A stretch of 64,000 nucleotides of DNA from Actinopolymorpha alba DSM 45243 (GCF_000373925.1 NZ_KB892744.1:57368-121367); one strand, 5' to 3'. Positions 35,507-43,597 are shown, numbered from the stretch's first letter. Numbers and translations: made by a program. The notes: generated by a model not told the origin, from the letters alone.

Positions 35507-35530
35507 TGTATGCAAGACGGGCAGTCGTGG
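35425..35530 (-). pseudogene. HTH fragment of phage-type DNA-binding protein
   Basis: SLAGEFGVSQATISRVILGT followed by SYRHV matches the small helix-turn-helix found at the end of phage HNH/resolvase-like proteins (LAxxFGVSxxTISRIxxGxxxRHV). Only this piece is present. Confidence 0.5.
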
Positions 35531-35659
35531 CCAAGACGGCGCCGAGGCAGCGCACCGAGCCACGACCGAGCGGGAAGACCGACCCCTCGCGCTGTCAACG
35601 ACAACAGCGGTAACTGCGCCGGATCGGTTATCGCCATGAACGCGGGCCCGGAATGCCTC

Positions 35660-36199
35660 CTACGTAGCAGGTTGCTGGATGGTCAACTGTCGTTGGTGGA
35701 AGTCGAAGTGCTGAGTGCCGAAGTGGTAGACCTCGAGCAGGCTCATCTTGTCCGTGAAGAACGGGTCCCAGTCGACGGGGAAGTGCATGCCCCGCGCCAG
35801 GGCTTCGTCAGTCTCGTCGTCGAGGTTGCGGTGTAATGCCGCCACCGTTCGGTCGAACTTCCTGGTCAGTCGCGGGCCGTGGAACACCAGTGCGCCACCG
35901 CACGAGCCGAGGTAGTTCACGACGTGGAACGGTTTCGTGGTGGCGCTGAGCATGCGGGCAAACCGCCGACTGAAACCGTCCGGCAGTCGTCCGAGTGTTC
36001 GCACCAGCGGTAGCAGTCTTCGGACGATCATGTAACCGAACAGCATGTGGAACAGCAACTGCTGGTTCGTCCACCGGGTTCCCTCGGAGGCGCGGTCGAG
36101 GGCGGCGGGCGATGCCTGCAACACCAGTGCGTGGAAGGTCGCGCGCGCCTGCTCCATCTCCGCATGTATTGCCTGCCGGTCCATCTGCGGCTCACTCAC
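35660..36199 (-). CDS. DinB-superfamily protein
   Basis: A 179-residue four-helix-bundle protein. Three possible metal ligands are visible as histidines in WTNQQLLFHMLFGYM and FGTQHFDFHQRQL, in line with DinB/YfiT-type proteins. GTG 36199 is the start. Relatives are thiol-dependent transferases (mycothiol, bacillithiol); which substrate is used here is unknown. Confidence 0.75.
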   Translation of the reverse strand: MSEPQMDRQAIHAEMEQARATFHALVLQASPAALDRASEGTRWTNQQLLFHMLFGYMIVRRLLPLVRTLGRLPDGFSRRFARMLSATTKPFHVVNYLGSCGGALVFHGPRLTRKFDRTVAALHRNLDDETDEALARGMHFPVDWDPFFTDKMSLLEVYHFGTQHFDFHQRQLTIQQPAT

Positions 36200-36276
36200 C
36201 CATCAGGTCCAAGCCCCGCCAGCCGCAGGGCTGGCCCCAGTCTGCGCCGACGGACTGGAGTGTCAAGCGTCCTCGG

Positions 36277-36645
36277 TCAGGCGCCCGCAACCGGCGCCAG
36301 GATGCTGGCGAGGCCGGTCAGGGCGTCGCTCACTACTCGGTAGTAGGTGAAGTTGCCGACCCGGCGTTCGGGGACGACCAGGCCCGCCGCGGCGAGTTTG
36401 CGCAGATGGTGAGTGATCGTCGGCTGGGTCAGCCCGAGCGGTTCGGTGAGGTCACAGGTGCATGCCTGCATACCCGGGCTGGCCAGCATCAGGGACAGCA
36501 GCCGTAGCCGGGTCGGGTCCGCGATCGCCTTGAGTCGTACGGCGAGTTCCTCGGCCTGCTCGGCGGTCAGCGGCGCAGCAGTGAGAGGAGGGCAGCAGGC
36601 GGCCGCGGGCGGCACGGGCTGGATCACGGGCAGCGGCTTCGGCAT
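36277..36645 (-). CDS. ArsR-family metalloregulator with CxC site
   Basis: A 122-residue repressor: AACCPPLTAAPLT near the N-terminus, LKAIADPTRLRLLSLMLASP, metal motif QACTCDLTEPLG (CxC), recognition helix LTQPTITHHLRKLAAAGLVV and wing RRVGNFTYYRVV. ATG 36645 (or 36654). It is divergent from a plus-strand pair (small protein and CadI-like protein) and separated from it by a clear 16-bp inverted repeat, so it likely controls both directions. Confidence 0.9.
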   Translation of the reverse strand: MPKPLPVIQPVPPAAACCPPLTAAPLTAEQAEELAVRLKAIADPTRLRLLSLMLASPGMQACTCDLTEPLGLTQPTITHHLRKLAAAGLVVPERRVGNFTYYRVVSDALTGLASILAPVAGA

Positions 36646-36728
36646 GCCACCCATAGTGCCACGAGATAGGCAGCCATCTATCAGCTCTCCGGTGGCGGTG
36701 GCGAGCACAGGGGTCGCCGAAGAAAATT

Positions 36729-36775
36729 GAGATAGACACTTGTCGATGCGCTTCACATAGACGAGTATCTATCTC
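36729..36775. promoter_or_regulatory. ArsR operator: long inverted repeat
   Basis: GAGATAGACACTTGTC (36729-36744) and, inverted, GAGATAGATACTCGTC (36775-36760) match at 14 of 16 positions. The ATAGAC motif also occurs in the arsM/arsR control region at 27834-27880, suggesting related repressors share sites. Confidence 0.7.
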
Positions 36776-36816
36776 GTGGCGCCGGGGCAGTCCGGCGCAG
36801 GCGAAGGAGAAGGCTC

Positions 36817-37026
36817 ATGCACCCCATCGTGATCGAAGCCGTGGCGCAGGCTCAGCGGGACGACCTGTTCCGCGCCGCGGAGGCACGGCGCCGGCCGGCA
36901 CGCCTCGCCCGCCCCAACGGTTCCCGGCGTGCCAGGTTAGCCGGTGTATCGGGTGGTCTCCTGCGGGCCGTGGTGGCCCGGCGGTCCTCTGCAGCCGGAA
37001 AGTCTCCCGTCCCCTGCTGCGTCTGA
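36817..37026 (+). CDS. Small basic protein ahead of cadI
   Basis: Sixty-nine residues, MHPIVIEAVAQAQRDDLFRA followed by an Arg-rich stretch and a C-terminal SPVPCCV. ATG 36817 has AGGAGAAGG just upstream. Position between the ArsR operator and the CadI-like gene, plus the terminal Cys pair, suggest a small metal-related protein; no family or function is known to me. Confidence 0.55.
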   Translation: MHPIVIEAVAQAQRDDLFRAAEARRRPARLARPNGSRRARLAGVSGGLLRAVVARRSSAAGKSPVPCCV

Positions 37027-37072
37027 CCGACGAGCACTCACATCGATTACACCGATCCAACCAGGAGCATCC

Positions 37073-37675
37073 ATGTCTCGGCTGCAGCTGGCCCTCAACG
37101 TCAACGACATCGACGCGGCCGTGGAGTTCTACTCCACGTTGTTCGACACCGAGCCGGCCAAGCGCCGCCCCGGCTACGCCAACTTCGCGGTCGCCAACCC
37201 GCCACTGAAGCTGGTGCTGTTTGAGAACCCCGAAGCCACTGGCACCCTGAACCACCTCGGCGTCGAGCGGGAGTCGATGGAGGAGGTCGAGGAGCAGGCC
37301 AACCGGCTCGAGGCTGCCGGCCTGACCCTGGACACCGAAGGCGACGTCGTTTGTTGCTACGCCCGGCAGGACAAGCACTGGGTCACCGGCCCGGACGGGC
37401 AGCGCTGGGAGAACTACGTCGTTCTCGCCGACGCCGGGGCCGATCTGGAGGGTAAGAGGACGGGCGACCTCGCTACCGACGGCCAGGGCGCCGAGGAGAG
37501 CGAGTTCGTCGAGGCAGGTGACGGCGGCTGCTGCGGCGGTGAGGGCAACACCTCGACCGCCGAAGGAGGCCAGCTGACTGTCGGGCCGGTCAACCGCGCT
37601 GGAGCGTGCTGCGCCAGCCAGCAACTCAGTTCCGCTTCCCATCGATCGTCCAGCTGCAACGGGCCCGCCTCCTAG
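37073..37675 (+). CDS. cadI: CadI/ArsI-family VOC protein
   Basis: A 200-residue protein. The first 135 residues are a VOC domain opening MSRLQLALNVNDIDAAVEFY, with NHLGVE, the vicinal Cys pair VVCCYARQDKHW and GQRWENYV. ArsI uses a His at position 5 as a metal ligand; here it is Gln, as in the cadmium-induced CadI, so C-As lyase activity is uncertain. The tail carries GGCCGGEG and GACCAS, extra thiols for metal binding. ATG 37073 follows CAGGAG. Its stop lies inside a terminator hairpin. Confidence 0.82.
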   Translation: MSRLQLALNVNDIDAAVEFYSTLFDTEPAKRRPGYANFAVANPPLKLVLFENPEATGTLNHLGVERESMEEVEEQANRLEAAGLTLDTEGDVVCCYARQDKHWVTGPDGQRWENYVVLADAGADLEGKRTGDLATDGQGAEESEFVEAGDGGCCGGEGNTSTAEGGQLTVGPVNRAGACCASQQLSSASHRSSSCNGPAS

Positions 37676-37693
37676 GCTAGGAGGCGGGCCCGT
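37659..37693 (+). terminator. Terminator hairpin overlapping the cadI stop codon
   Basis: ACGGGCCCGCCTCCTA (37659-37674) pairs perfectly with TAGGAGGCGGGCCCGT (37678-37693) across a 3-nt loop. The TAG stop (37673-37675) is in the stem top. It also faces the convergent ArsR gene at 37730. Confidence 0.75.
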
Positions 37694-37729
37694 CTGACGT
37701 CCGTTCAGGAACGCGCGAAGACCGGGGCG

Positions 37730-38050
37730 TCAGCAGGGTCGCTTGCGAGTCTGCGCGGCGTCCGCGCCTGCCGCGAGCTGGGCAACCTGGCCGGCCAGGG
37801 TGTGCAGCACCTCAGGGCGCAGCCGGTAGTAGGTGAACCGGCCGCACGGTTCGGTCTCGACCACGCGCGCGTCCCGAAGCAGCCGCAGAGCGTTGCTCAC
37901 GGTGGTCTGGCCGGCACCGGTCTCTTCGACCAGGTGACACGTGCACAGCTGCTCCCACGCGAGCAACTCCACGATGCGGCGGCGAAGCGGGTCGGCGAGC
38001 ACCTTGAACAGGACGCCGATCGAGGCATCAGTATTTGGTGATGTCATCAT
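37730..38050 (-). CDS. ArsR-family metalloregulator (CTCH site)
   Basis: A 106-residue repressor: LFKVLADPLRRRIVELLAWE, metal motif QLCTCHLVEETG, recognition helix GAGQTTVSNALRLLRDARVV and wing PCGRFTYYRLRPEVL. ATG 38050 or 38047. It is convergent with cadI. A TGTCAATG-N4-TGTCAATG repeat 38-57 bp upstream may be its operator, though the same repeat also marks the island ends. Confidence 0.88.
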   Translation of the reverse strand: MMTSPNTDASIGVLFKVLADPLRRRIVELLAWEQLCTCHLVEETGAGQTTVSNALRLLRDARVVETEPCGRFTYYRLRPEVLHTLAGQVAQLAAGADAAQTRKRPC

Positions 38051-38087
38051 CGCTCGACGCCGGATACGCGGCAGGGGTAGGTCGCTC

Positions 38088-38107
38088 TGTCAATGATTCT
38101 GTCAATG
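38088..38107 (-). promoter_or_regulatory. Third paired CATTGACA repeat, inverted relative to the island ends
   Basis: TGTCAATG at 38088-38095 and 38100-38107 (12-bp period). Read on the minus strand, the surrounding 24 bp match 18239-18262 at 23 positions. It could be an ArsR operator or an internal end of an older element. Confidence 0.5.
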
Positions 38108-38163
38108 AAACAGGGCCGCAGCAGGCCGGTCATGGCAGCTCAGGCAGGTGAACGTGCAGGTCA

Positions 38164-38243
38164 ACACGCGTGAAGCTGATCATGGTTGGCGCAGCGCCGC
38201 TCTTGTAATCGGGCGGTTAGGGTTCGATCCCCAGGCGGCCCAC
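38164..38243 (+). other. Possible decayed tRNA-like sequence
   Basis: Contains a D-loop-like GGTTGGCGCAGCGCC, an anticodon-loop-like CTTGTAA (TGT) and GGGTTCGATCCCC followed by GGCGGCCCA. Stem pairing is poor, so it is at most a tRNA-Thr relic or att remnant. Confidence 0.3.
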
Positions 38244-38620
38244 CGCTTCTCACCTGCAGAAATCCTTGCGACAGCGGCAGAAGTGCTCGACCATCTGTCA
38301 GCGAGCGCCATGGTGGCGAAGCGTGGCCCGGCACGACGTACGCGTGGCTTCGTCCGATGTGACAACTCGTTCAGGCCTCGGACCGGACCACTGACGCCAA
38401 AGACCCGCCTACCTCGCCGAGTAGAACTCGCGACCGGCCGCGAGGTCGAGATTTGTACGCGACTGTTCGCGAAGGTCGATCAGCAGCGCGCCCGCTCGAT
38501 GAAGGTGACTCTTGGCTACCCCAACGAGGCCTGGCAGCGGGTCACGAAGCCGATGAGCGGGCGCTGGAGGGATACTGCGCCTACCGACCGTTAGCATCCG
38601 ATCTGCGCCATGCGGGGAAT
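38244..38620. other. Gap without a supported gene
   Basis: One long plus-strand frame crosses the tRNA-like sequence and has no protein character. Nothing else is seen. Confidence 0.35.
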
Positions 38621-39604
38621 TCACCAGCCGAGATCGGCCAGCCGTGGACGTACCCGGTCGAGGACGTGGCGACACAGCCGGTCGGCTCGCCACCTCGTGC
38701 CGATGCGTGGCGCGGCCTGGAGCCAGTCGCCGATGTCCCACAGTGCGCGGCAGGCCGCAAAGGCTGGCAGGGCACGCCGCTCGTCGGTGGAGAGTGGGCG
38801 GAGGCCCTCGTAGCTGTCGATGTACGCCGTCCAGCGCTGCCAATCGTCGGGCGTCGCCTGGGGTTGTGGGTAGCGCGAAACCAGGTCGTAGGCTCGCCAG
38901 CCGTAGCCGCAGTGGTCGAAGTCGAAGAACACGAACTCACCCGCGGACGTGACGTAGATGTTGTCGTCGTGGATGTCGGCGTGGATGGGGCCGTAGCCGG
39001 CTGGATCGGGGTCCAGCTCGGCGAGAAGGATCTTCAGCTTTCCCGCGACGGCCTCGATCTCCGCGTAGTGCGGGTCGTCGGGTGCGCGGTGTGCGTCGAT
39101 CGCGGCCAGCGGCATGTCGAGGAGAATCGCGGCGTCAAGGTGGTAGCGGCCACGCGTCGGCTCGAAGGCGTCCATGGCGTCGTGGAGGCGCGCCACCTGC
39201 GCTCCCAGTGCCCGGAGCTCGTCGAGGGTCATCGGCCGCTCGCTTCCCGGCCGGCCGGGTGCGAAGTCGAACAGCGCATAGAACCGGTTGCCCTCGGGGG
39301 CGTCGAGCCTGCCCGCGAGTTCACCGGTCGTCCGCCGGGAGGGCTGCGCCACCCCGATGCCGGCCGCCGCGAGATGCTCCAGGAGCTCGAGCTCGAAGAG
39401 CAGATCGGAGTCCGACCGCAGCCAGTACTTGTCGTGGGTGTAGACCCGAAGGACTCGTCGCGCACCCGTGCCGTCGGTGACGAGATAGGTGTCGTTGAAG
39501 CCGCGCTGCAGCAGCCGCGCCGTGACCGGCACCACCAGGTCGTAGTCCCTCGCGACCACCGTTGCCAGGTCGTCGGGATGGAGCAGCGAGCAGACCACGC
39601 GCAT
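38621..39604 (-). CDS. Phosphotransferase, homoserine/serine kinase-like (SrkA/APH family)
   Basis: A 327-residue kinase of the APH/SrkA group: NDTYLVTDGTGARRVLRVYT (nucleotide lobe), catalytic loop IHADIHDDNIYV (HxDxxxxN, about residue 213) and metal motif VFFDFDHCGYGWRAYD. The complete length and intact motifs contrast with the nearby APH relic at 34934. ATG 39604. Substrate unknown; homologues include stress-response protein kinases and homoserine kinases. Confidence 0.83.
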   Translation of the reverse strand: MRVVCSLLHPDDLATVVARDYDLVVPVTARLLQRGFNDTYLVTDGTGARRVLRVYTHDKYWLRSDSDLLFELELLEHLAAAGIGVAQPSRRTTGELAGRLDAPEGNRFYALFDFAPGRPGSERPMTLDELRALGAQVARLHDAMDAFEPTRGRYHLDAAILLDMPLAAIDAHRAPDDPHYAEIEAVAGKLKILLAELDPDPAGYGPIHADIHDDNIYVTSAGEFVFFDFDHCGYGWRAYDLVSRYPQPQATPDDWQRWTAYIDSYEGLRPLSTDERRALPAFAACRALWDIGDWLQAAPRIGTRWRADRLCRHVLDRVRPRLADLGW

Positions 39605-40281
39605 GAGCCGCGACGATACAGGATTCACTCGCCAAGCGGCTCCAGCCAGGGATGCAACGCCTAGATGGTGGTCGTCCTCGTACCCGCCCAAGCGGCAGGT
39701 CGTCGTGCGCGTGCTGCGTCAATCAGGTCGCCAGAAGCCTTCAGCAGCACAGCTCCCAGGGCGGCCGTTAGGCCGGCTGAGATCCAGGTTCAGAAGCTCC
39801 CTGAGCTACTCGAAGGCCGGCTCCCACAATGAGTGGCGCATCCGCCAGATAAACGCGGAGCCGATCGACACACGCTCAATGCCTGTCCAGGTCGTGATAA
39901 CTGAATCTCGTGGTGTGGCCGCCCTTCTTAGCATGCGGCCATGGAGACGGGTGACCAGTTCGCAGATCCGTCCGTCGTCGCGGCGTACGCACACGCCCAC
40001 CGATCCCGGCGCCCGTCCTTGACCGCTTGGTCGCGGTGGACCCGTCGCCAGCCGTGATCGCGGAGGGCTCTCTCAACGGGGTTGTCAACGAACCACAGTC
40101 ATGAGCTGCCCAAAGTGCCATTCCTGACAGGGCCATGGCTAGCGTCGTCGCAGGTCAGCAACGTGTGGATGATGGCCGTCGCCTTTTGGATCTGATGATG
40201 AGGGGTCCGAGTCAGCGCGTCAGTCGCAGCGACCGCAGAATGCCTACCCTTTCCGGTCTGGCGCCGTCGCGGTAGGCCAGG
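39605..40281. other. Gap without a supported gene
   Basis: Minus-strand frames of 64 and 86 codons (39806-40136) have no family-like sequence or good ribosome sites. No excisionase-like gene is visible next to the integrase, where one would be expected. Confidence 0.35.
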
Positions 40282-41605
40282 TCATGTCGACGGCGAAGAA
40301 TCCCGGTTGGGTCGACCTGGTCGGGTCATCTTGCTGGCGAGGATGTTGGCCGCGCGTTTGTCGGACTCGGGGACCCAGGCTGCGTAGACCCGCAGGGTGG
40401 TTGTACCGCCTCCGGCGTGTCCGAGCCGGCCGGCAACTGTTCGCAGGTCGACGCCCCCGGCTAGGAGTTCGGTTGCGGAGTAGTGCCGCGGGGCGTGGAG
40501 GTGGCTGTCGATTCCTTCGGCTGCGCAGGTTGCGGCGTAGCGGTGGCTGACGGCATCGGGATTGCACGGTCGGCTGTGGTCGGGCTGGTAGGAGAAGACG
40601 TACGCGTCATTATCTGGTTCGAGGCCGAGGGCATGGACGCGTTCCTCGTAGCGCTCGTGATGCGCGCGTAGGAGCTCACAGGTGTCTTCGCCGAGGGAGA
40701 TCCGGCGAATCTGATGGGTTTTGGGGTCCTTCTCGATCCCGTCGACGTAGTTTCGGCGGATCTCCAGAACTCCCACGTCGAGGTGGACGTCACGCCATCG
40801 CAGTGCGACGAGTTCACCTCGTCGGATACCTGTCACCATGACGAGCCAGACGAGGGTGCCCCATGCTTCGTCCTTGTCCCAGGCCGCGGCCACGATTGTG
40901 GCGGCCTCCGCCGCCGACGGGGGTGATGGTTTTGGTCGGGGGAGGCGCGGCTTCTTTGCGACGGAGGCGGGGTTGGTTGGGATCCAGTCCCAGCGGACCG
41001 CGGTGCTTAATGCGCCGCTGATGATGAAGTGCAGCTGCCGGACAGTGGATGCCGCTAACGGCGTGCACACATGGGGCTTGCAGTCGATCACCCGGCAGCG
41101 CACAGCGGCGCAGTCGTGATCTCGTTTGCGACGGTGACGTACCTCGCCGCATTCGTGTGGCCCGTCCACGGCATGCTCGACATACGGTTTCCCGGCGCAC
41201 CGCCGTCGGCAACGACGTAGCTGCGCATAGAACTGCTCGAGTGTCTGGGCGCTGAGCTTCGCGATAGGGACGTCGCCAATCGCGGGCTTGATCATCCGAT
41301 CGGCGTACTCCCGGTACTTGTTCAGCGTTACCGGATCGGCTTCGTGCACCTCGAACCAGGCATCGAGTGTGTAGGCCAGCGTCGCCTTCCCGTCGCCTTC
41401 GTTGATGCGGTGCGCTGCCGATCAACCTGCGCCAGCAGCCGGGTCCGGATCTTCTCGACCTCGCGCTCGTCACGGGTCGACTCGGTGAGGTAGGTGTCTT
41501 GCCAGTCAGCGGATCCGGTCCGGCGTAGACCAACACCTGGTAGGAGTTACCCCGCTTGCGGACGAAACCTCGCGTACGCCGCTGGGAGCCAGCTTTCGCC
41601 ACCAT
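40282..41605 (-). pseudogene. Tyrosine-recombinase integrase with two frameshifts
   Basis: Catalytic domain is intact from about 41400 to 40282: MVTGIRRGELVALRWRDVHL (first Arg box), HLHAPRHYSATELLAGGVDL (HxxR), TVAGRLGHAGGGTTTLRVYA (LGH and Tyr). The N-terminal part begins MVAKAGSQRRTRGFVRKRG at ATG 41605, but shifts frame near 41505 and again at 41380-41401, where an 11-bp tandem duplication splits KAT-LAYTLDAWFEVHEAD. Removing it restores the frame. The gene abuts the tRNA-Met whose 3' end is duplicated as att. Confidence 0.88.
41380..41401. repeat. 11-bp tandem duplication inactivating the integrase
   Basis: CGTCGCCTTCC (41380-41390) is followed by CGTCGCCTTCG (41391-41401). Deleting one unit rejoins the integrase frame exactly. 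Confidence 0.8.
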
Positions 41606-41619
41606 GCCGACAGTCTAGT

Positions 41620-41639
41620 CATTGACATTGCCATTGACA
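41620..41639 (+). promoter_or_regulatory. Paired CATTGACA direct repeats, right element end
   Basis: CATTGACA at 41620-41627 and 41632-41639, the same 12-bp period as at 18243-18262. It lies between the integrase start and the att core, where arm-type sites or the integrase promoter control would be. Confidence 0.5.
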
Positions 41640-41679
41640 GGCTCTGCAACATGCCCGGACTCCGGTGGGGATCTGCCCA

Positions 41680-41731
41680 GGTCAGACGGGGTAGGGCGGG
41701 CGGGACTCGAACCCGCGACCCAGGGATTATG
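41680..41731. repeat. attR core repeat within tRNA-Met
   Basis: Partner of 18095-18146 (51 of 52 bp; 41688-41731 identical). It covers the tRNA from the anticodon loop to the 3' end plus flanking bases. Confidence 0.9.
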
Positions 41732-41765
41732 AGTCCCATGCTCTAACCGGCTGAGCTACCGCCCC
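41692..41765 (-). tRNA. tRNA-Met (CAT)
   Basis: Seventy-four nucleotides on the minus strand: acceptor GGGGCGG paired with CCGCCCT (one G-U), TA-GCTCAG D-arm, anticodon stem TGGGA/TCCCT-like around loop CTCATAA (anticodon CAT), T-arm GCGGG-TTCGAGT-CCCGC, discriminator A; CCA is not encoded. An elongator Met tRNA is most likely; tRNA-Ile2 with modified CAT is the alternative. Confidence 0.93.
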
Positions 41766-41975
41766 CAGCAGACCGCTGCACGTTGTCGCGCGATGAGCCT
41801 AGCCGTCGCTGCCCTCGCCGCGCTCAACCGGGCCCACCACTGACCCGAGTCTGCCAACTACAGCCTGACACCTTCTGTACGCCGACCTGCTGTGCCACCG
41901 TGTGATCAACAACTCGCCGTTCGGGACGTCGCCGTGACGCCCGGGCGACCCGGTCTCGCAGGGGGAGGTGGCAGC

Positions 41976-42707
41976 GTGTCCACTGGCTCGGCAGCGGCCA
42001 GGGGTTCCGCGACGTTCGCGGGATCCGCGGTGCGGATTATGTACGTCCGTCACGGCGAGGACGTCGCGACCGCTTTGCGCCACCTGTCGCACCGGGCGGT
42101 GGAGCACCCACTGACGGACAACGGTCGCGAGCAGGCTCAGCGGCTCGCAAAGACCCTTGCCACGCAGGGCTGGCAGTTCGACGAGGAGATCATCACGTCC
42201 CCAGCACGTTCTGCCTGGGAGACCGCCCAGATCCTCGCCTCCACGCTCGGCCTGCGCGTCCTGACCGACGAACGCCTGCGCGAGATCGACGTCGGCAGCC
42301 TTGACGGGCGTGGTGACGCCGAGGCGTGGGAGGCGTACATCGAGATCATGCGCCGCTGGTCGGCCGGCGAGTGGTCGCGGAGGTTCCCCGAGGGGGAGAA
42401 CCTCCGCAACCTCGCGAGCCGGCTGCGCGGGGTCCTGCTCGGCGTGGCAGCGACCGCGGCAAGCAGGGGGTCGGCAATACCGAACATTTCGACGACGCGT
42501 ACCCCGCCGACGGTGCTCCTCGTGGGCCATGGCGGAGGGTTCCGGGCCGCTCTGCCGTACCTGGTCGCCAACGTCGCCGATGCCTACCCACACGACGACC
42601 TGGCCGGCTGCTCGGTGTCGCTCATCCAGGCGACGCCGGCCTCCCGCCCCTCTGTCCTGCGGCTACTCGGCTGGGGCCTTACGACGTCCGCCGTGCTCGA
42701 GCGCTGA
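41976..42707 (+). CDS. Histidine phosphatase (phosphoglycerate-mutase-like)
   Basis: A 243-residue histidine phosphatase: catalytic motif YVRHGED (RHG, about residue 24), EIITSPARSAWETAQILAST (second Arg), LREIDVGSLDGRG and VLLVGHGGGFRAALPYL (second His). GTG 41976 has GGGGAGGTGG 7 nt upstream. It removes phosphate from a small metabolite or protein; the substrate is not identifiable. It is the first intact chromosomal gene right of the island. Confidence 0.88.
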   Translation: MSTGSAAARGSATFAGSAVRIMYVRHGEDVATALRHLSHRAVEHPLTDNGREQAQRLAKTLATQGWQFDEEIITSPARSAWETAQILASTLGLRVLTDERLREIDVGSLDGRGDAEAWEAYIEIMRRWSAGEWSRRFPEGENLRNLASRLRGVLLGVAATAASRGSAIPNISTTRTPPTVLLVGHGGGFRAALPYLVANVADAYPHDDLAGCSVSLIQATPASRPSVLRLLGWGLTTSAVLER

Positions 42708-42739
42708 CGGGACAGCAACAGCGACAGGCGGGCAGTTGA

Positions 42740-43597
42740 TCAGTTGCCGCTGCGGATCATGGCGCGGATGCCGACGGTCAGCCCGACGGCGGCGGTGGCA
42801 AGTGCCGCGACCCAGCCCAACGCCACCGTTGAGGAGACGAGTTCACCTTCGAACAACGCGCGTTCAGCGTCAACGACGTACGCGAGCGGATTGAACCCCG
42901 CCGCCACCCGCATCCAGCCCGGCCCGGTCTCGAGCGGGAGCAGCATGCCGGAGAGGATCATGAGCGGGAAGATCAGCGTCTGCTGGACCACCCAGAACAT
43001 CCACTCCTGTTTGCGTACGGCGATCGCGAGCGCGTAGCTGAAGGAGCCGAGCCCGATGCCGAAGACCGCCAGCATCGCGAGACCGGCGAGGGCGCCCGCG
43101 GGGTAGAGCCGGAAGCCGAACGGCATCATCACCGCGATGATGATGACCGCCTGCCCGGCCAGCGGCACCATCTCCTTGAGCGAACGACCGATCAGGAGCG
43201 AGGGCCGGGACAGCGGCGTGACCAACATGCGTTCGTGCGCACCGGTCTGGAACTCGAAGAGCAGGTTCGAGCCGGTCGCCGACGTACCGAAGAGGGCGGT
43301 CATCACCAGGATCGCCGGCACGAACCACTGCCACACATTGCCCCCGATCGTGCCGCCGGCCTGCCCACCGAGTGAGCCGACGAGCAGCGGACCGAAGAGC
43401 GCGAGAAACACCAGCGGCTGGATCATGCCGAAGACCAGAGAGAACGGATCTCGCAGCACCGGTCGGAGTTCGCGCATCATCACGATGCCGGTGTCGCGGA
43501 GAAGATTTCGCTGTGCCGGCCGCGGGAGCGTCTTACGCGTCCGAGCCGGCGACGGGGCGGGTGCGGGTGCGGGTGCGGGTGCGCTGGCAGTACTCAT
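42740..43597 (-). CDS. ABC-2 type exporter permease (DrrB-like)
   Basis: A 285-residue permease with six hydrophobic segments. The N-terminus begins MSTASAPAPAPAPAPSPART, with a short Ala-Pro repeat encoded by a GCGGGT tract, then an ABC2_membrane domain (MIQPLVFLALFGPLLVGSLG; ILSGMLLPLETGPGWMRVAA). Its start overlaps the ATPase stop (ATGA), so the two form a coupled export pair for a hydrophobic compound. Confidence 0.9.
   Translation of the reverse strand: MSTASAPAPAPAPAPSPARTRKTLPRPAQRNLLRDTGIVMMRELRPVLRDPFSLVFGMIQPLVFLALFGPLLVGSLGGQAGGTIGGNVWQWFVPAILVMTALFGTSATGSNLLFEFQTGAHERMLVTPLSRPSLLIGRSLKEMVPLAGQAVIIIAVMMPFGFRLYPAGALAGLAMLAVFGIGLGSFSYALAIAVRKQEWMFWVVQQTLIFPLMILSGMLLPLETGPGWMRVAAGFNPLAYVVDAERALFEGELVSSTVALGWVAALATAAVGLTVGIRAMIRSGN

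Larger units (their letters stand above)
18103..41731. mobile_element. Integrated genomic island in tRNA-Met(CAT), about 23.6 kb, arsenic resistance cargo
   Basis: Bounded by the 44-bp att repeats at 18103-18146 and 41688-41731. A tyrosine integrase (40282-41605) is adjacent to the intact tRNA at the right end, the classical arrangement. Paired CATTGACA repeats lie just inside both ends. Cargo includes arsM, arsR, aquaglyceroporin, two arsC, a flavoprotein, an ArsN-like enzyme, CadI-like protein, regulators and many relics. No replication, relaxase or FtsK/TraB gene is recognisable and the integrase is frameshifted, so the island is probably immobile. Confidence 0.82.
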
